A stretch of 64,000 bases of DNA from Macquaria australasica. Lineage: Eukaryota; Chordata; Actinopteri; Centrarchiformes; Percichthyidae. The notes beneath the pieces were generated by a model. It was not told the origin of the DNA and did not search any database. It worked only from the letters and a program-made list of their open reading frames with translations. Numbering within the stretch: position 1 is the first letter of the stretch; each line of letters begins with the position of its first letter. A program made the translations under genes and the position numbers. Shown in pieces: positions 12,960-30,600 of this stretch. Where the stretch lies: contig SEMN01000018.1 in assembly GCA_005408345.1 (NCBI GenBank), forward strand, positions 535,501 through 599,500, read 5' to 3'.

Positions 12960-13814
12960 TATTTAGTTCATCTCCTGATCTTTAAAGCCACTTTGTTTAG
13001 ATTATTTTATGTGAATATGGCTTCTTTCAAATTACTCTGATGGCATTTTTGTTTGTAGAAAACACCCGAACACTCCCACTGAAAATTGGTGCAGTCTACG
13101 GCTTGTCCAATACTTGCTTTTTACCAATGTGGATGCATAGACAAGCAGCTGCAACACGATCAGCATTGTTCACACACTTGCTTCACGGTCCTGGAGAATT
13201 AGAAAGTATAAATAATAAATAAAACTTCAGATTTTGCACAACACAAACACAAACTAAAAAATAGCAAAAACTCGAGGTTACTGTATAGTTCATGTTGAGA
13301 TCATGGCAGACAAAGCAGTAGCAGTGCCATCGTGGGTTAGCTTCTCTGCCGGTGCTGCTGTTTGTTCAGAGTCTGCTGCTGCTGACCTTCGTTCATATCG
13401 TGATATAGTGCTCCCACTGGTCATGAGCTTAATTGCATCTTGCATAGTATTCATTTCTGAGGATGTGCACAACCAATTTTCAGAAGGAACGCAGGATACA
13501 TGGGCTAGCCAAGCAAGCATATCTTTTTGTGTTTTATAGCTTATGTGCTGCATTTAAATAGAGTGTCTATTTAATGCTACCTCTGGGGAGTTTTCTAAGT
13601 GCCACTTAGCCATCTTTCCAACTCCTATTTTTGAATATAATAATATTTTTATTCTATTATTAACTCCTAAAATTGGTGAGGATGCAGGCTTTCTGTAGCT
13701 ATATGGGGTCAGTTACCTTATCTATTGTTTTTAATGTTTTAGCACACAAGCTACTCGACACTACTCTCAACACAGATGGAAGCACCATTTGTAACTACGC
13801 CTATTTGCAAGCGG

Positions 13815-13819
<5 letters not shown>
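12960..13819. other. Noncoding DNA, nothing recognised
   Basis: No supported exon. One short plus-strand ORF (13303-13539) opens MADKAVAVPSWVSFS but has no matching splice sites or familiar family. Confidence 0.35.
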
Positions 13820-13863
<44 letters not shown>

Positions 13864-14020
13864 ATGAACATGAGCGTGTGTGGTTTGTGTGTGTGTGTGC
13901 CTAGCCCTGGGCTGATGAGGGGAGGCATGTGGTGGCCATTTAGAAGGATTAGAACTGTCAGAGACATCAAGCACGACTAATTATTCTGTTAGCACACTAC
14001 ACTGCAGGGATGGAGGGATA

Positions 14021-14098
<78 letters not shown>
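13820..14098 (+). repeat. (GT)n microsatellites
   Basis: GT at 13820-13859, an interrupted GT run at 13876-13899, and a 77-bp pure GT array at 14022-14098. Confidence 0.95.
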
Positions 14099-14100
<2 letters not shown>

Positions 14101-14721
14101 GCAAAGGGGGCTGCAGGCAGGGAAAGATGGAGAGAAAATAAAACTAGAAAAAGATAAAGAGAGAGATGGGAGAGATGGAAGACAGATGGAAATGAATCAA
14201 GTCAGACAAAAGAGAGGGAGAAAGAGAGGAGAACTGAGAGCTACTGTTAATACCCAGAGAGAATACGCTTTCTGTATGAAAGATGGATTGATAGGAACAG
14301 AGAGAAGGGCAGATTTGGAGGTGTATTAGTCAAACTCCCTGTGGGGAAATGTGTGGAAAGTATAGAGCCAGGATTGAAAAAGAAAGACAATAGAGAAGGC
14401 GGGGGGAAAAAATGAGAAAAGGTTGATGTAAGGAAGGAAAGAGTAAGAAGGAGACGTTAAAAAGGAGGGATGAGAGAGACAGAGGGAAGAGCGGTGACCT
14501 ACCTCATGCCTTCATGGATGACTGCATTTGTAGCCAAACATCCCAACATGCACTGCTCTGCCACTCGGGGCGAAATCAGCCTGCAGCACCCAATCAGCCG
14601 TGGCCTTTTACCACCTCGCCGCGGGGCAGAGTGTGTGCAAGCTGAGTAAGTGAGTGTATTTGTGTTTTTTTTGTGTTTGCATGTGTGTGAGTTCAAGCGT
14701 TAGTGCGCACCCACATCTGTT

Positions 14722-14753
<32 letters not shown>

Positions 14754-14755
14754 CG
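14722..14755 (+). repeat. (GT)n microsatellite followed by pyrimidine-rich DNA
   Basis: GT at 14722-14755. About 260 bp of CT/CCT-rich sequence with CCATCCCTCC-type runs follows (14,790-15,050). Confidence 0.9.
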
Positions 14756-15289
14756 TTTATGGATACAGACCTCCTCACCACACTGCCTCTCTGATTTATC
14801 TTCAAACAGACAGCTCACCCATCTCCTCTCCCACACCTCCGTCTCTCTCCTCCTTTCTCCATCCCTCCCTCCCTTCACTCTCTGTCTCTCTGATGGTCAC
14901 CACCAATCCATCCATCTTCTAAATACCTTCCCTCTCTCAAACTAACACTCCCTTCCCTAAATCCACCACTCCCTCCACCCATTTTACTCCTCCAGCCATC
15001 TCTCCCTGTTTCCTTCTATCCATCCCTCCATCTGCATTTACTTCCCGCTGGGTAGACAATTTCCTGAATCCCACTGAAGTGGAAAGATTTCAGATTTAAT
15101 ACATCCCCCGCTCATGTGATGTGCTCAGGCTTCAGAGAAAGGGGTGAGGGGTTCAAAGGAGGAGAGGAAGAAGGTGTGAGGAAAGTTTTTGTATTGAAAC
15201 CTGAGGTATAGCCTTTAGTTAATCAAACACATATAGTCTTTATCCTAAAAGCCTTTTCTCTGGTAACGTAAAAAGCTAAACATGCTGTT

Positions 15290-16265
15290 CAACAAGACTA
15301 TTGAGCCATGCTAGCAGCTCTTTGCTTTGAGCTAACGCTAATGCTAGTTTGGTGTGTTAGCACGTTAAAATGTGCTAATTAGCACCGAACACAAAGTACA
15401 GCTGATGGGAATGTCATTAGTCATTAGCAAACCAAAGCATTGGGCCAATTAGTCCAAGGATTAGGATTCATCCTCTGGGGACCATGAATGTCTGTCATTT
15501 CGCTTCATGATCATTTCACACTAAATAAGGTTTTGCAACAGCTTTGACGTTAATATTTTGTCTAAAATGTGAAACATGTCACGGTTGCTGCTATGACTCT
15601 CATTCTTTAAGCCGGAAGCTGAAATGAGTGAAATTCCATTTGTAGGGCTATTACCAGAAAGTAGAGCCATTCATTCCAGTTTTACATGGATTTAAAACTA
15701 CCTCAAGAATAAAACATTAATTAAATATCACATGGAAGAGCAACAATTGAGTATTATCTGGGAGGAAAAGTTTGTAATGAAATGTCTAAATATTAGCACG
15801 CCATAAATGTTGGGTGACGTCCTTTAGTATCTCCAATTTTAAGATTTAGACAGATTCATTCAGTCCCAGAGGAGGACCAAAATTGTGATTTGGATGAGAT
15901 CAAGAGTGAAATGCATTTTATATTTTACTCTCCATTTTATTATGATCTTCAAGTTAAGTTATTCCTGAAAATGTCTGCTACATCCCAGTCTAGGATTAGG
16001 ATTCATCCTCTGGGGACCATGACTGTCTGTACAAAATGTTGTGCCAATCCATGTATGTTAAGATATTTTACAGGCTAATTGAAAACTTTGACCTGCTTGT
16101 GGCGCTAGAGGAAAAATCAGGTGATCACCGAAGTCAAACAGTCAGAGGGTCCATCTTCTGGGGACCATGAATGTCTGTGGAAAATTTCATCCCAGTCAGT
16201 CCAATATCTGGACCAAAATGCTGGACCACCAACCATCCCTAGAGCCGCTAGCTTGTAGTGTAAGC
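15290..16265 (-). repeat. Dispersed teleost repeat, family A, copy 2 (reversed, interrupted)
   Basis: Reverse-strand blocks match copy 1: GGTTGGTGGTCCAGCATTTTGG at 16220-16242, CATTCATGGTCCCCAGA at about 16150-16175, CTAGCGCCACAAG at 16098-16111, and the GCTAGCATG/GTTAGC end at 15300-15370. Unrelated sequence at about 15,500-15,960 splits the copy. Confidence 0.65.
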
Positions 16266-16838
16266 TAAGCAGCCAAAGTGGGTTGTGTTTGCACAGCTAG
16301 AAATGAGAAGCCTGCTTTTGTCCCGCTCTGTCTGAAATCAAGGACCCATTGTTTTTGAAAATTACAAAAAAAAAAAAAAAGTCCCGTTATCAGTGTAAAC
16401 CAGATATATGCTGTGTGAGACGAAAAGCTTGACAGGCGTTGCAACGCTAAGTAAGGGGGAAAAAAATCTACAAATACATCAAATCTCAGTATTTTCAGTT
16501 TGAGATCACGAGGATTTTTATTTGCAGAAGGGAAGAACAGATGAAAAGCAAGAGAAAAAGGAGGTAACGAGAAGAGATGGAGGGGGAAGAGTTGAGATTC
16601 GGGAGGATATAGAAAAAGACCGAGGGGACGGAGCAGTGAGGAGGTTATAACCGAGTGACCCCCGGTGTGTTAAGTTGGAAAGCTGCTGTCACTTTATCCT
16701 GTGTTTTTTTTCCCCCTCAGCAGAGTCTGACAGAGAGACAGTCACATCACATCACTTACGCTCCTCTCTTGCTTGTCCCTTTGTATTTATGTTTGTCTGT
16801 TGATGGATGTACAGTGTACGGCCCACACACTCGTTAAC

Positions 16839-16839
16839 A

Positions 16840-16871
<32 letters not shown>
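16839..16871 (+). repeat. (CA)n microsatellite
   Basis: Pure CA. It is the last long GT/CA array before smad4; none of similar length occurs from here to the end of the window. Confidence 0.95.
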
Positions 16872-16873
<2 letters not shown>

Positions 16874-19800
16874 CAGTCATGTGTCTTGCCTCTGAGGGAT
16901 GGTTGTCAAGGTGATGTATAATGGTCCGATCAACCTCAGCATCATCACTGTGGAGACCCTGAAGAAAACCAGCTTCAGCCAGCGTCTCACTTTGTGCTGT
17001 TATGCAGTGAAAATCTTTGTCCTGTGTGTTTTTAAGTATGTGCTGTTGTAGGCAAGTCCTAATCACTTAGCCGCCAGCTGCTCCACAATCATTAAACTGC
17101 ACTTCAACCATAAACTGCTTTGAAAGTGTCAGTATCACCTGGCAACAGCTGATACTTAATTTGTAATTTCTGTCAGCCGTGTGAGACATGAGGCAAACTT
17201 CACATTTAAAGTGTAATTCCCTTTTTTTTCATGTGATATTCAGATGGCCTCTGTGCTAATGAAAGCTACGGTTTACTGCCAGACAAACATCTGCAAAAGT
17301 ACATCCACTACATCTAATGCAGAATGAATGACAGTCGTGAGGACAGCAGACGCATTTCGCTTCATGATCAGTTCACGCTAAATAACTGTTTAGATTTTGT
17401 CCAAAATTTTATTATGATCTTCAAGTTAAGCTTTTCCTGAAAATGTCTGCCAGACATCTCAGTCTGATTTTATATCTAGTAGATTACAGCACGTTTACAT
17501 ATATGGGGTCTGCTTTTGCTCTGTTTTTATAAAAGGCTTATTATCAGTGCATTAGTATTGTATGTTTAATTTAAGTTTATAACTGATATACTATGTTTTG
17601 ACACACGCAGTATGGATACAGTACTTTACCTTGTGTTTGCTTGCTTTCCTTTTGTTTTCTCTTGCCTGTTGAGTTTATTCACTTCTGTAACAACTTAAGA
17701 TCTGAATTTGATAAAGTCAGAACAATAATTCCAATATTTTTCTCACTAAATTAAGCATACAACTCATCAGAAAATGATCACACCCTCTGATTTTTGATCT
17801 CCGCCAGCCCTGCTCAGAGGACACCAGTGCAGAGCAGAGTTTATAGGCTGGTGGTTACTGCACTCTGCTGGTCAGTATAGGGAATTATACTGCAAGTGGA
17901 TGGCGGGCAAGCATTTTTGTGCATGTTTACCTAGAGTAGGGATTTTTATCTTCCTCTTGTCCAACAATGTCGTTTAGCAATATGTTTACGCAAAAAAAAA
18001 GTGACAAAGATAAATTGCCATTCCTCTTATTCTGACGCCCCTCTTTCATGTGATTTGTCAATTCTGCATCTATCTTATTTACCTCTCTGCTGCTGCTGCT
18101 CTCTCTGTCACATGCTGAATGGAAATTTAAAAAAAAAAAAAGGAACAAGGCCACACAATAAGTGGTTATTTTGGTCATAGAGAGAGGGAGAAAGAGATGA
18201 GTAATACTTAGAGTGAGTGAGAGAAATGGGAGTACAGGACAACTGACAAGTGAAAAGGAAAACAAGACACTGAGAATCGAAAGAAAATGATTGCCTTCTC
18301 AACTTCCTCAAAAAAGGTTATTTATTTGAAAGAAAGACAGAGAAGAGAGAGCTAAAGAGGGAGGGATAAGAAAGGGAAACAAAGAGCAAGAGAGATGATA
18401 GACAATTAAAGTCAAATTATGGGAGCATGCCAAGTACATTAGCTACCAAAGCTGATAATTAATCATCATTGTGCGGCTTGTCAGCGGGTAATATTCACAT
18501 CTGTAACTGGGACAAATTGGTAACCAGTGGGGCATTTAAATGTCAGTGTGTGTGTGGGTGTGTGTGAGCATGCTTTTGTATTCTCATGAATGTAGAGAGG
18601 GTAAAATGAAAGTGGAAAATCAAACATAAACAGTCCTCTTACTTTTTCCTTCCAACTAAACATCACAGCAGCTAATTTCACTTCACTAATTAGCACCTCG
18701 TTAACCAGAGAGGAGAAAATAATCTGTGAGATGAGCAGCTGTGCATGTCGCAGCTAAAATCTATCATTTTATACTATGTTATAAGTTATGCGCATATTGA
18801 GCTGAATCTGGAAACATTTCCTGCTGAGAGTCACATGTTTACAGTTGCTTAAATGCCATTAGAATATAATTTTTGTGGGATAGATTTGTGCTGCAGTCGC
18901 TGCATGGTATTTGTATTGTAATCTTCTCAAACTTTGATATTACCAGTATACAGTCTGTCTATGGATAGCCTGAATAACAGTATGCTTACTGATAGATACA
19001 CATACAATATATGGATTAATGGTAAATGTGGACATGCATAGACAATATGTAAGCATGTCGTTATAAGGACTTCTTTATGTAACAGCCTGTAGGTTACATT
19101 GTGTATGTTACATAGTGCTCCATGTAAACCAGTGTATTACTAATGTCCATCATTGTTATTTTCTCAATGGTCACCCTTTCTTTGTGATTGTCTTGCTCTT
19201 TATGTCATGTTCTTACAACATCATATGTTAATGAACAGATTCTCAGTGGCGACAGAGTATGAAATATTGACTTTTGGCCTACGGGACCAGCTGAAATACA
19301 GTTGTACATAAGCTGACTCCTATTCACAGAATAATACAAAGCATGGATAAAAATCCTTGACAGACTCTGCATAAAGACTGACACAAATAAACAAATATCG
19401 ATACTGAGTATTTCCTTGTTTTAGAGAAAATTACTTTCAATGCAAGAAATTCATTGGCTTTAAAATGTCAAAATCTGGTGGGACAGATTTACTTCCATAC
19501 ATGAACCATCTTGCAACAACAATGAAACTTGCATGGGATCTGATAAGTGTGATGCTGTATTTTATCAAGTAGTTGTAGTTTTGACTTCAGTTTTGGCAGC
19601 GGCATCATTCACAAACCAGACACCTCTGCTCTGCTTTTAAATTAAATCATATGAAACATCTCTGTCCATAATCAGATTTGTGTATCAGTCTATAAACTAG
19701 TGGCCCCCTCGCTGAGGACAAACTCTACTCCAAAAGGACTCCAATGAATAACAACCTTTAAGTTTGGTGCAAAAGGTGTGCTTCTGAAATTTACAGGAGT

Positions 19801-20214
19801 TGGAGTAGAAGTATAAAGTAGCATCAAATATAATCCTATAAGCCTACAGTACCTGTGTAAATGTAGGCTACTTAATTGCTTTTTGCCACTGGGAGATTCC
19901 CAGTACTACACCAATGGCTAAACTAGGAGGCAAAAGGGCGTTTGAACTGTATCAGCTGAAGGAAAGAAAGCATTATCAGCAGTCCAGAAAGGTCAGATAG
20001 GTAGTACGTTAGTGGCAATAGATGTAGATTTGTAGTAGTTATAACTTTTTTTTGACATAACTATAGCAGCAGCAGTAGTAGATACAGTAGTGCTAGTGGT
20101 AATAGTACTATAATAATAGTAATATAGTATTTTAGTGGCTGGAATAGTACAAGTTGTATTTAAGTGTGTAATAATCATGAACTATATGGACGCTTGACAA
20201 AAAAAAAAACTCTC
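16872..20214. other. Upstream region of smad4, noncoding
   Basis: No gene supported. It contains a partial direct repeat of 15.5/15.9 kb sequence at 17352-17475 and A-runs at 17,990 and 18,129. A short AT-rich stretch at 18430-18720 has several TAAT-core motifs. Degenerate AGT-rich sequence lies at 20,000-20,130. Confidence 0.4.
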
Positions 20215-20482
20215 TCATTTACGCATGCGCAGAGCGCCATTGAAGGAAACCGTGTGAGGGACGAGAGAAGTGGGTCGGGGCTCGACGCGAAACCTGGGGT
20301 TCTGACTCTGACTCGATCCGCGCTCTAGTCCCGAGGATGTAAGGCTACAGCTTGCGGACGAAGACTGTTTTTCCCACCATGTGTTTTGTTTTTTGGTGAA
20401 CAGCCGGTTATCCAGGAGGCATAACGCCGCAGGACCCGCACCGCCCCGCAGCTTGGGCTCTCCTGCTAGCGGCTAACTCCAG
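20215..20482 (+). promoter_or_regulatory. smad4: smad4 CpG-rich promoter and noncoding exon 1
   Basis: CpG-dense sequence begins near 20,220 after about 20 kb of CpG-poor DNA. An NRF1-like palindrome (ACGCATGCGC, 20221-20230) is followed by a YY1-like GCGCCAT. A good 5' splice site, CTCCAG|GTATGT, ends a probable untranslated exon at 20482. It would splice to the acceptor TTTTCAG at 22035, just upstream of the coding start. The transcription start itself cannot be placed from sequence alone. CpG richness continues past the donor to about 20,640. Confidence 0.65.
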
Positions 20483-21004
20483 GTATGTAAACAGCTGCAA
20501 TCAGTTTGCAATTCTAAACCACGCGGTTGTATAACATTATTTTGTTGCTAGCCGTCAAACACAGCGGTCGACTAGTTCTCGTGCTGTGGATCTGTACAAT
20601 AAAACAAACGCCCCACAGTAGCGTGCTATGTTAGCTCCTTGTGCTAGCTGGTGTTTTTAGTAGCAGGTAGCAGCAAATCCGGTTAAACTCTTCAAAATAA
20701 AACCACAAGCGGTTAAAATAGCCAATAAATATTAGTGGCCGGCAAATCCTCTTCTGAAATACGTTGTGAGTAATGCACCTTAAGTGTAGATGTATAAACT
20801 ATGACTTTCAGATACATTTATGAGTATTTAAACAGTCGTGATTTACTATCGCAGACTGAAATTACAGTAGCTATTCCCACAAGTTATCTGATGTCATGGT
20901 GGTTTGGTGTAAGGTACTTTGAGAGCTCCGACAGCCTGTTTTAGATACTTAATAATGCAGTATGTAAGAAGCACATCCTGTGACTTGCATGAACAACTTT
21001 GCTG

Positions 21005-21115
21005 TTGATATCGGATAAGATAATCCTTTATCAATCCCACAGCAGGGAAATTCACGGTGATACAGCAGCAACAATCATCAGTAAAGGAAAAGCTAAGATA
21101 TAACAAACAAATAAG
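21005..21115 (+). repeat. Dispersed fish repeat tail in smad4 intron 1
   Basis: GATAAGATAATCCTTTATCAATCCCACAGCAGGGAAATTC belongs to a very common fish repeat of the form ATCCTTTATTAGTCCCACAG followed by GGGAAATT. Only the tail is present. Confidence 0.45.
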
Positions 21116-22035
21116 TGAACATACTTAAAATTGACATTATTGCACATGTGATAATCGTAACAGCCCTCCTCCTGTCTTACACAGGACTTTAGATGTCTTG
21201 CGTATCAGTTTGTCAGCAGTCGGTTTCATTTTCTTAATACACTTTTGTCTTTACAGTTTCGCCTTTTATTTTGAAGACGAGAAGCGTCCACTTCCGATTA
21301 GCTTCGTCCAACTGCAGTAATTTCACGTAGCTTCCCTGAACTAACGGCAGCCAGAGTGGCGCCGCTAGCTAGCTAGAAGCGACCGTAACTACTTGAACTT
21401 TATTTTTAACCTAGAATAAAGGTTCGGGGTCCTTTTTTTTCCCCCCCGAACTTACTTGCAAATGTAAAAATTGCTGCTTCGTCGTGTCATTAGGTCGTCG
21501 GTTAGCTACAGTTGTCGTTTTGCAGCTTACAACTTCGTCAACTGCAGCGTTGTATTTTCTGCCGGCCGCCAAGACTCAAAACAGAAACGTGTGTTTTTCC
21601 GTTTTCGCTGGGAAAATAATCTGTCACCCGGATTTGCTCATTAAAGCACAATAGTAACATGGCAGTAACTGACGGCCTGTATTCAAAATAAAACTTTAAA
21701 AAAAAAAACAGAGGTTACGTTACACATCTCTACGCTGAGTTTCCAGTTCATTAGATACACCTAACTACAACTTATGCCATCTATTATAATAGCCCTGCAA
21801 TAAATACCTAAATCACTGCGATCTTTCGTGTATGTTAAAATGTTAAGGTTTCGTTTAAACTCTTTCAGAGAGGTCTTGATTCAACTTTGTGGTCATTTTG
21901 GAGGCTGTAGCTTGTGGTGCTGTTGACTTGTGTTGTGTTATACTGAGAGGTGTTTCTAATATTTATATTCATTGTGGTGGACAGAATATTACAAAGACCT
22001 CAATCAAATACTTGCATGTTATCCTCTCTTTTCAG

Positions 22036-22214
22036 ATCTTGACACCTTTCCGCCTTATGCCAAGAGGTTCGTGGTCACAGATCTGCCTCAACTACAGCTG
22101 AATTGCTTGTCATCAACCCCGTGAAGATCGTCTCGGCTCCGGCCTCCTGGTTATGTGAAATTGTGTCAACAACATACATATTCTCAGAAAGTGCAGTCAG
22201 AGACCGAAGTCAAG
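22036..22214 (+). promoter_or_regulatory. smad4: smad4 5' leader with two upstream ORFs
   Basis: This is the leader part of the first coding exon, beginning after the acceptor at 22034-22035. It holds an ATG at 22057 opening a 14-codon uORF that ends at TGA 22099-22101. It also holds ATG-TGA at 22153-22158, a minimal start-stop element 56 nt before the SMAD4 ATG. Both are read directly from the sequence; an effect on translation is inference. Confidence 0.6.
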
Positions 22215-27695
<5,481 letters not shown>

Positions 27696-30600
27696 GATCT
27701 TCATAACTGCAGCATACAGTGGCAACGGAAAGTCTTCCTCAGTGAACTGTTTTGCGTGGAGAAGCCAGTGAAACGGCTGTGACACTGAAGCTGAAAAAAA
27801 TACTTTCAGGTGTGTTTGATGCACCTTTGTGCACTGTGGCCCCTACTCTTGCTTTTTAAGTAAGAGTGACACTAAAATGAGCCAAAGCCATATATTAAAG
27901 ATATATTTATCTATATTTTTGATAGATGGCTTTGATTTTTGATGACTGGAATGGTGAACTGTAGGACTAGAAAAGGACGTCACAAATAATTACAGTTATA
28001 AAGCACCACAACATGCACATAGATGACCTGCAGATCCCATGAAACTGGAATGTACACCGACTACTCAGCATCCCTGGAGTCCACAACCACCGACTACTGA
28101 CAGACTCACTGATTCACTGAACAATACAAGGACATCTGAGTGCTGTTCAGAGGCTCTCATATCCAGTGTCTGGGCACAAGAGTGCTGCTGCTTTTCTATT
28201 GTGTCACTTTTCATTCAAGCTGTTTACAGGCTGCTTTACACCTGGGATGACGAGCACGTTCAGTCAGCTGTCAGGCTGAATAGAAAAGCAGCAGCACTCT
28301 GAACCGCGAGGGTCACTGCTCGACAGTTTTGAGGACCACCCAGCCGGATCAGAACATTCACAGCCATCCACGAATGTCACAGTGAATGAAATGACATGCA
28401 CCGCGCCTAAAGCCGACTCTCAACCTCTGAATTGAAACAAGGTCAAGTCTATGGACTACTCTAGGTCAGGTATTGTCAAACTACGGGTTTGGACCTTAAA
28501 AAGTGGTTGCGGGCCTGGTGGGTGTCCAATGACAAATATTTTTTTCCCCCTTCTCAATTAAACAAGATTGTGGACTAAAGGTAGAGTCCCCCATAGGGGT
28601 TTTGGACCAGACAATAATGTCTTTCTCTACACATCACAGCTACACTAATGCAGGTTTTCTGGGGTGTTAATGTTGAATTGCCCATTGATGATACAATATA
28701 TCTGTTTTCACTGACTTGCTGTGATTATATCATTTCTTCACTCACTCAAATAACCACAAGATGCTCATTTAAGTGATCATTCATCATTGGTCACTTTCCG
28801 CCACGGTCGCCTCCCATCTGTTTCGGGTATGGTTACTGTTTTGGAAGACGCCCTCTTTTATGCTGCCACAAAGGATGAATCTTGTACGCCTTTTGTGAAC
28901 TGCTTTTCCTTTTCTCACTTTCACGCCGAGAGCAGAAAAAAAAAATAGCTTTTGGTTCAGTAAGACTGAAGTAAGAAAGCAGAGAAGAGGCAGCGAGTTG
29001 ATGTTAGATGTCTGAGATTCAATCACAATACAAAGGAGCAGGTTCATCAATGTTTTGGCAAACCAAAGTACTAATTGCTCAGAAACATACTGCAAGTCTA
29101 CTACGATCATGAGAGCAAGAAGTCCAGTCAGATGCTGGACTTTGCCCCAGTTATGTTAATTTGGAGGGTTCTTTATTTGAATTTTAAAGGTAATTATGTT
29201 TTTGTATTCATCTCGATTTTATGAATTTTTATCTCCAAGCATACCCAACAGTCTCTCTCTCCACTCTCGTGGGAATCATTGTACTTAAATATCTTATGAC
29301 TTGCAGCCCACTTATATACTACTTGATCCAGGTCTATTGTCTATAGTTTACTGACAAAGATTTTAGAATTTAAGACAGTTTCCCAGCAATATTGATATAT
29401 TTTTTTTGGTTTTATTTTGTTACTTTTATTAATTGATTTGTATTATATTTTTAGCACTTTACTTTTTTTTCTTGTTTTTAATTCAGTAACCCTTATTTTG
29501 AGGTGGTTGTCCTGCGATATGAATAAGGGAGTGAATAGGTTGGTTTATGTTTTATGTAGGATTGTGAGCAGAGGCAACAATGTGATGCATTTGTATTTAA
29601 AACATATGTAACACTAAGACATATTTTTAAAATCTATTTTGCCCTTTCACTCTTTAGGCATTTACACACATCTGTAGGGTTTCTTTTGGCTGTTCTGAGT
29701 TGCAGTCTTTTTCTTTTTGATTGCAGTTTTTTTGTCTTCTTTTTAATCCATGTAAATAACTTTGTTTTTGAAGTGCATGTCAATGTTTGCATGAATTTTA
29801 ATGGCAAATTAGACCCCTTTATCCTTACCCCCTCTTTAAAATAGAGTACATCACTTGTCGTGCATTACACAGGGAAACTGGACTATCAGAGGAGAGTAGA
29901 AACCAGCACCTGCTGTATACTGGTGTGTTGTGTGTTGCTGGTTTATGAGAACAGCCTTAAAGGCACACAGAGGGAAACTACATAGTCATAACTGATGTAA
30001 ATGATCCAATTCAATTATATAAACTCATTCTTTTAGCAGCTCCTAAAGAAGGCAACTTGTCTCCCAAAACCCAATTTTGTATAAATACAGTAACTCCCAT
30101 CAGTTATTAGTGTGCAGCCTCTCTTTGGAAGTGAAAGTACAAGCATGATATTTTCTCTCTCGCAGGTGTTGACGCTGGTGTTGAAATAGGTGACTGTATT
30201 GTGACGCACAGAAATAATTTGATCTCAACACGACTCCCCTCCTCTCCTCAGCCTCCGCGCTGCATGTGATGCATTCTGTTACTCTGTTTTTAAGGGCATT
30301 TGTTATTGATTACACACACATTGATTAGGAATACAAATTTCATTTAACTCACCTCATGTTGAGACTCAAACATCTGCTCATGCTTGTTATCTTTTTTCCA
30401 CACCAAACTGCCGTACACTATATTCTTTCTGGTTATCTGTTAACATAACTTTATGACAAGACTTCTTTTTAAATGAATTAGTCTTTATGTCCCTAAAAGG
30501 GTGTGATATTTTTTGAACAATGCTGTCGTGGTGGGTTACAGGTGACACGGAAAAAGACAAATCGGATTTGTTCAAGGTTTAGTTGATATTTGGGGTCTTT

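Noticed and set aside
16752..17066. 104-aa minus-strand ORF with a fairly varied sequence (AEAGFLQGLHSDDAEVD)
   Set aside because: It extends through a CA array, has no convincing splice pair, and I recognise no family. It could be tested but is not supported.
22155..22214. N-terminal extension of SMAD4 by 20 residues
   Set aside because: The upstream in-frame codon is GTG, not ATG. The conserved protein starts at MSITNTP, so the ATG at 22215 is used.
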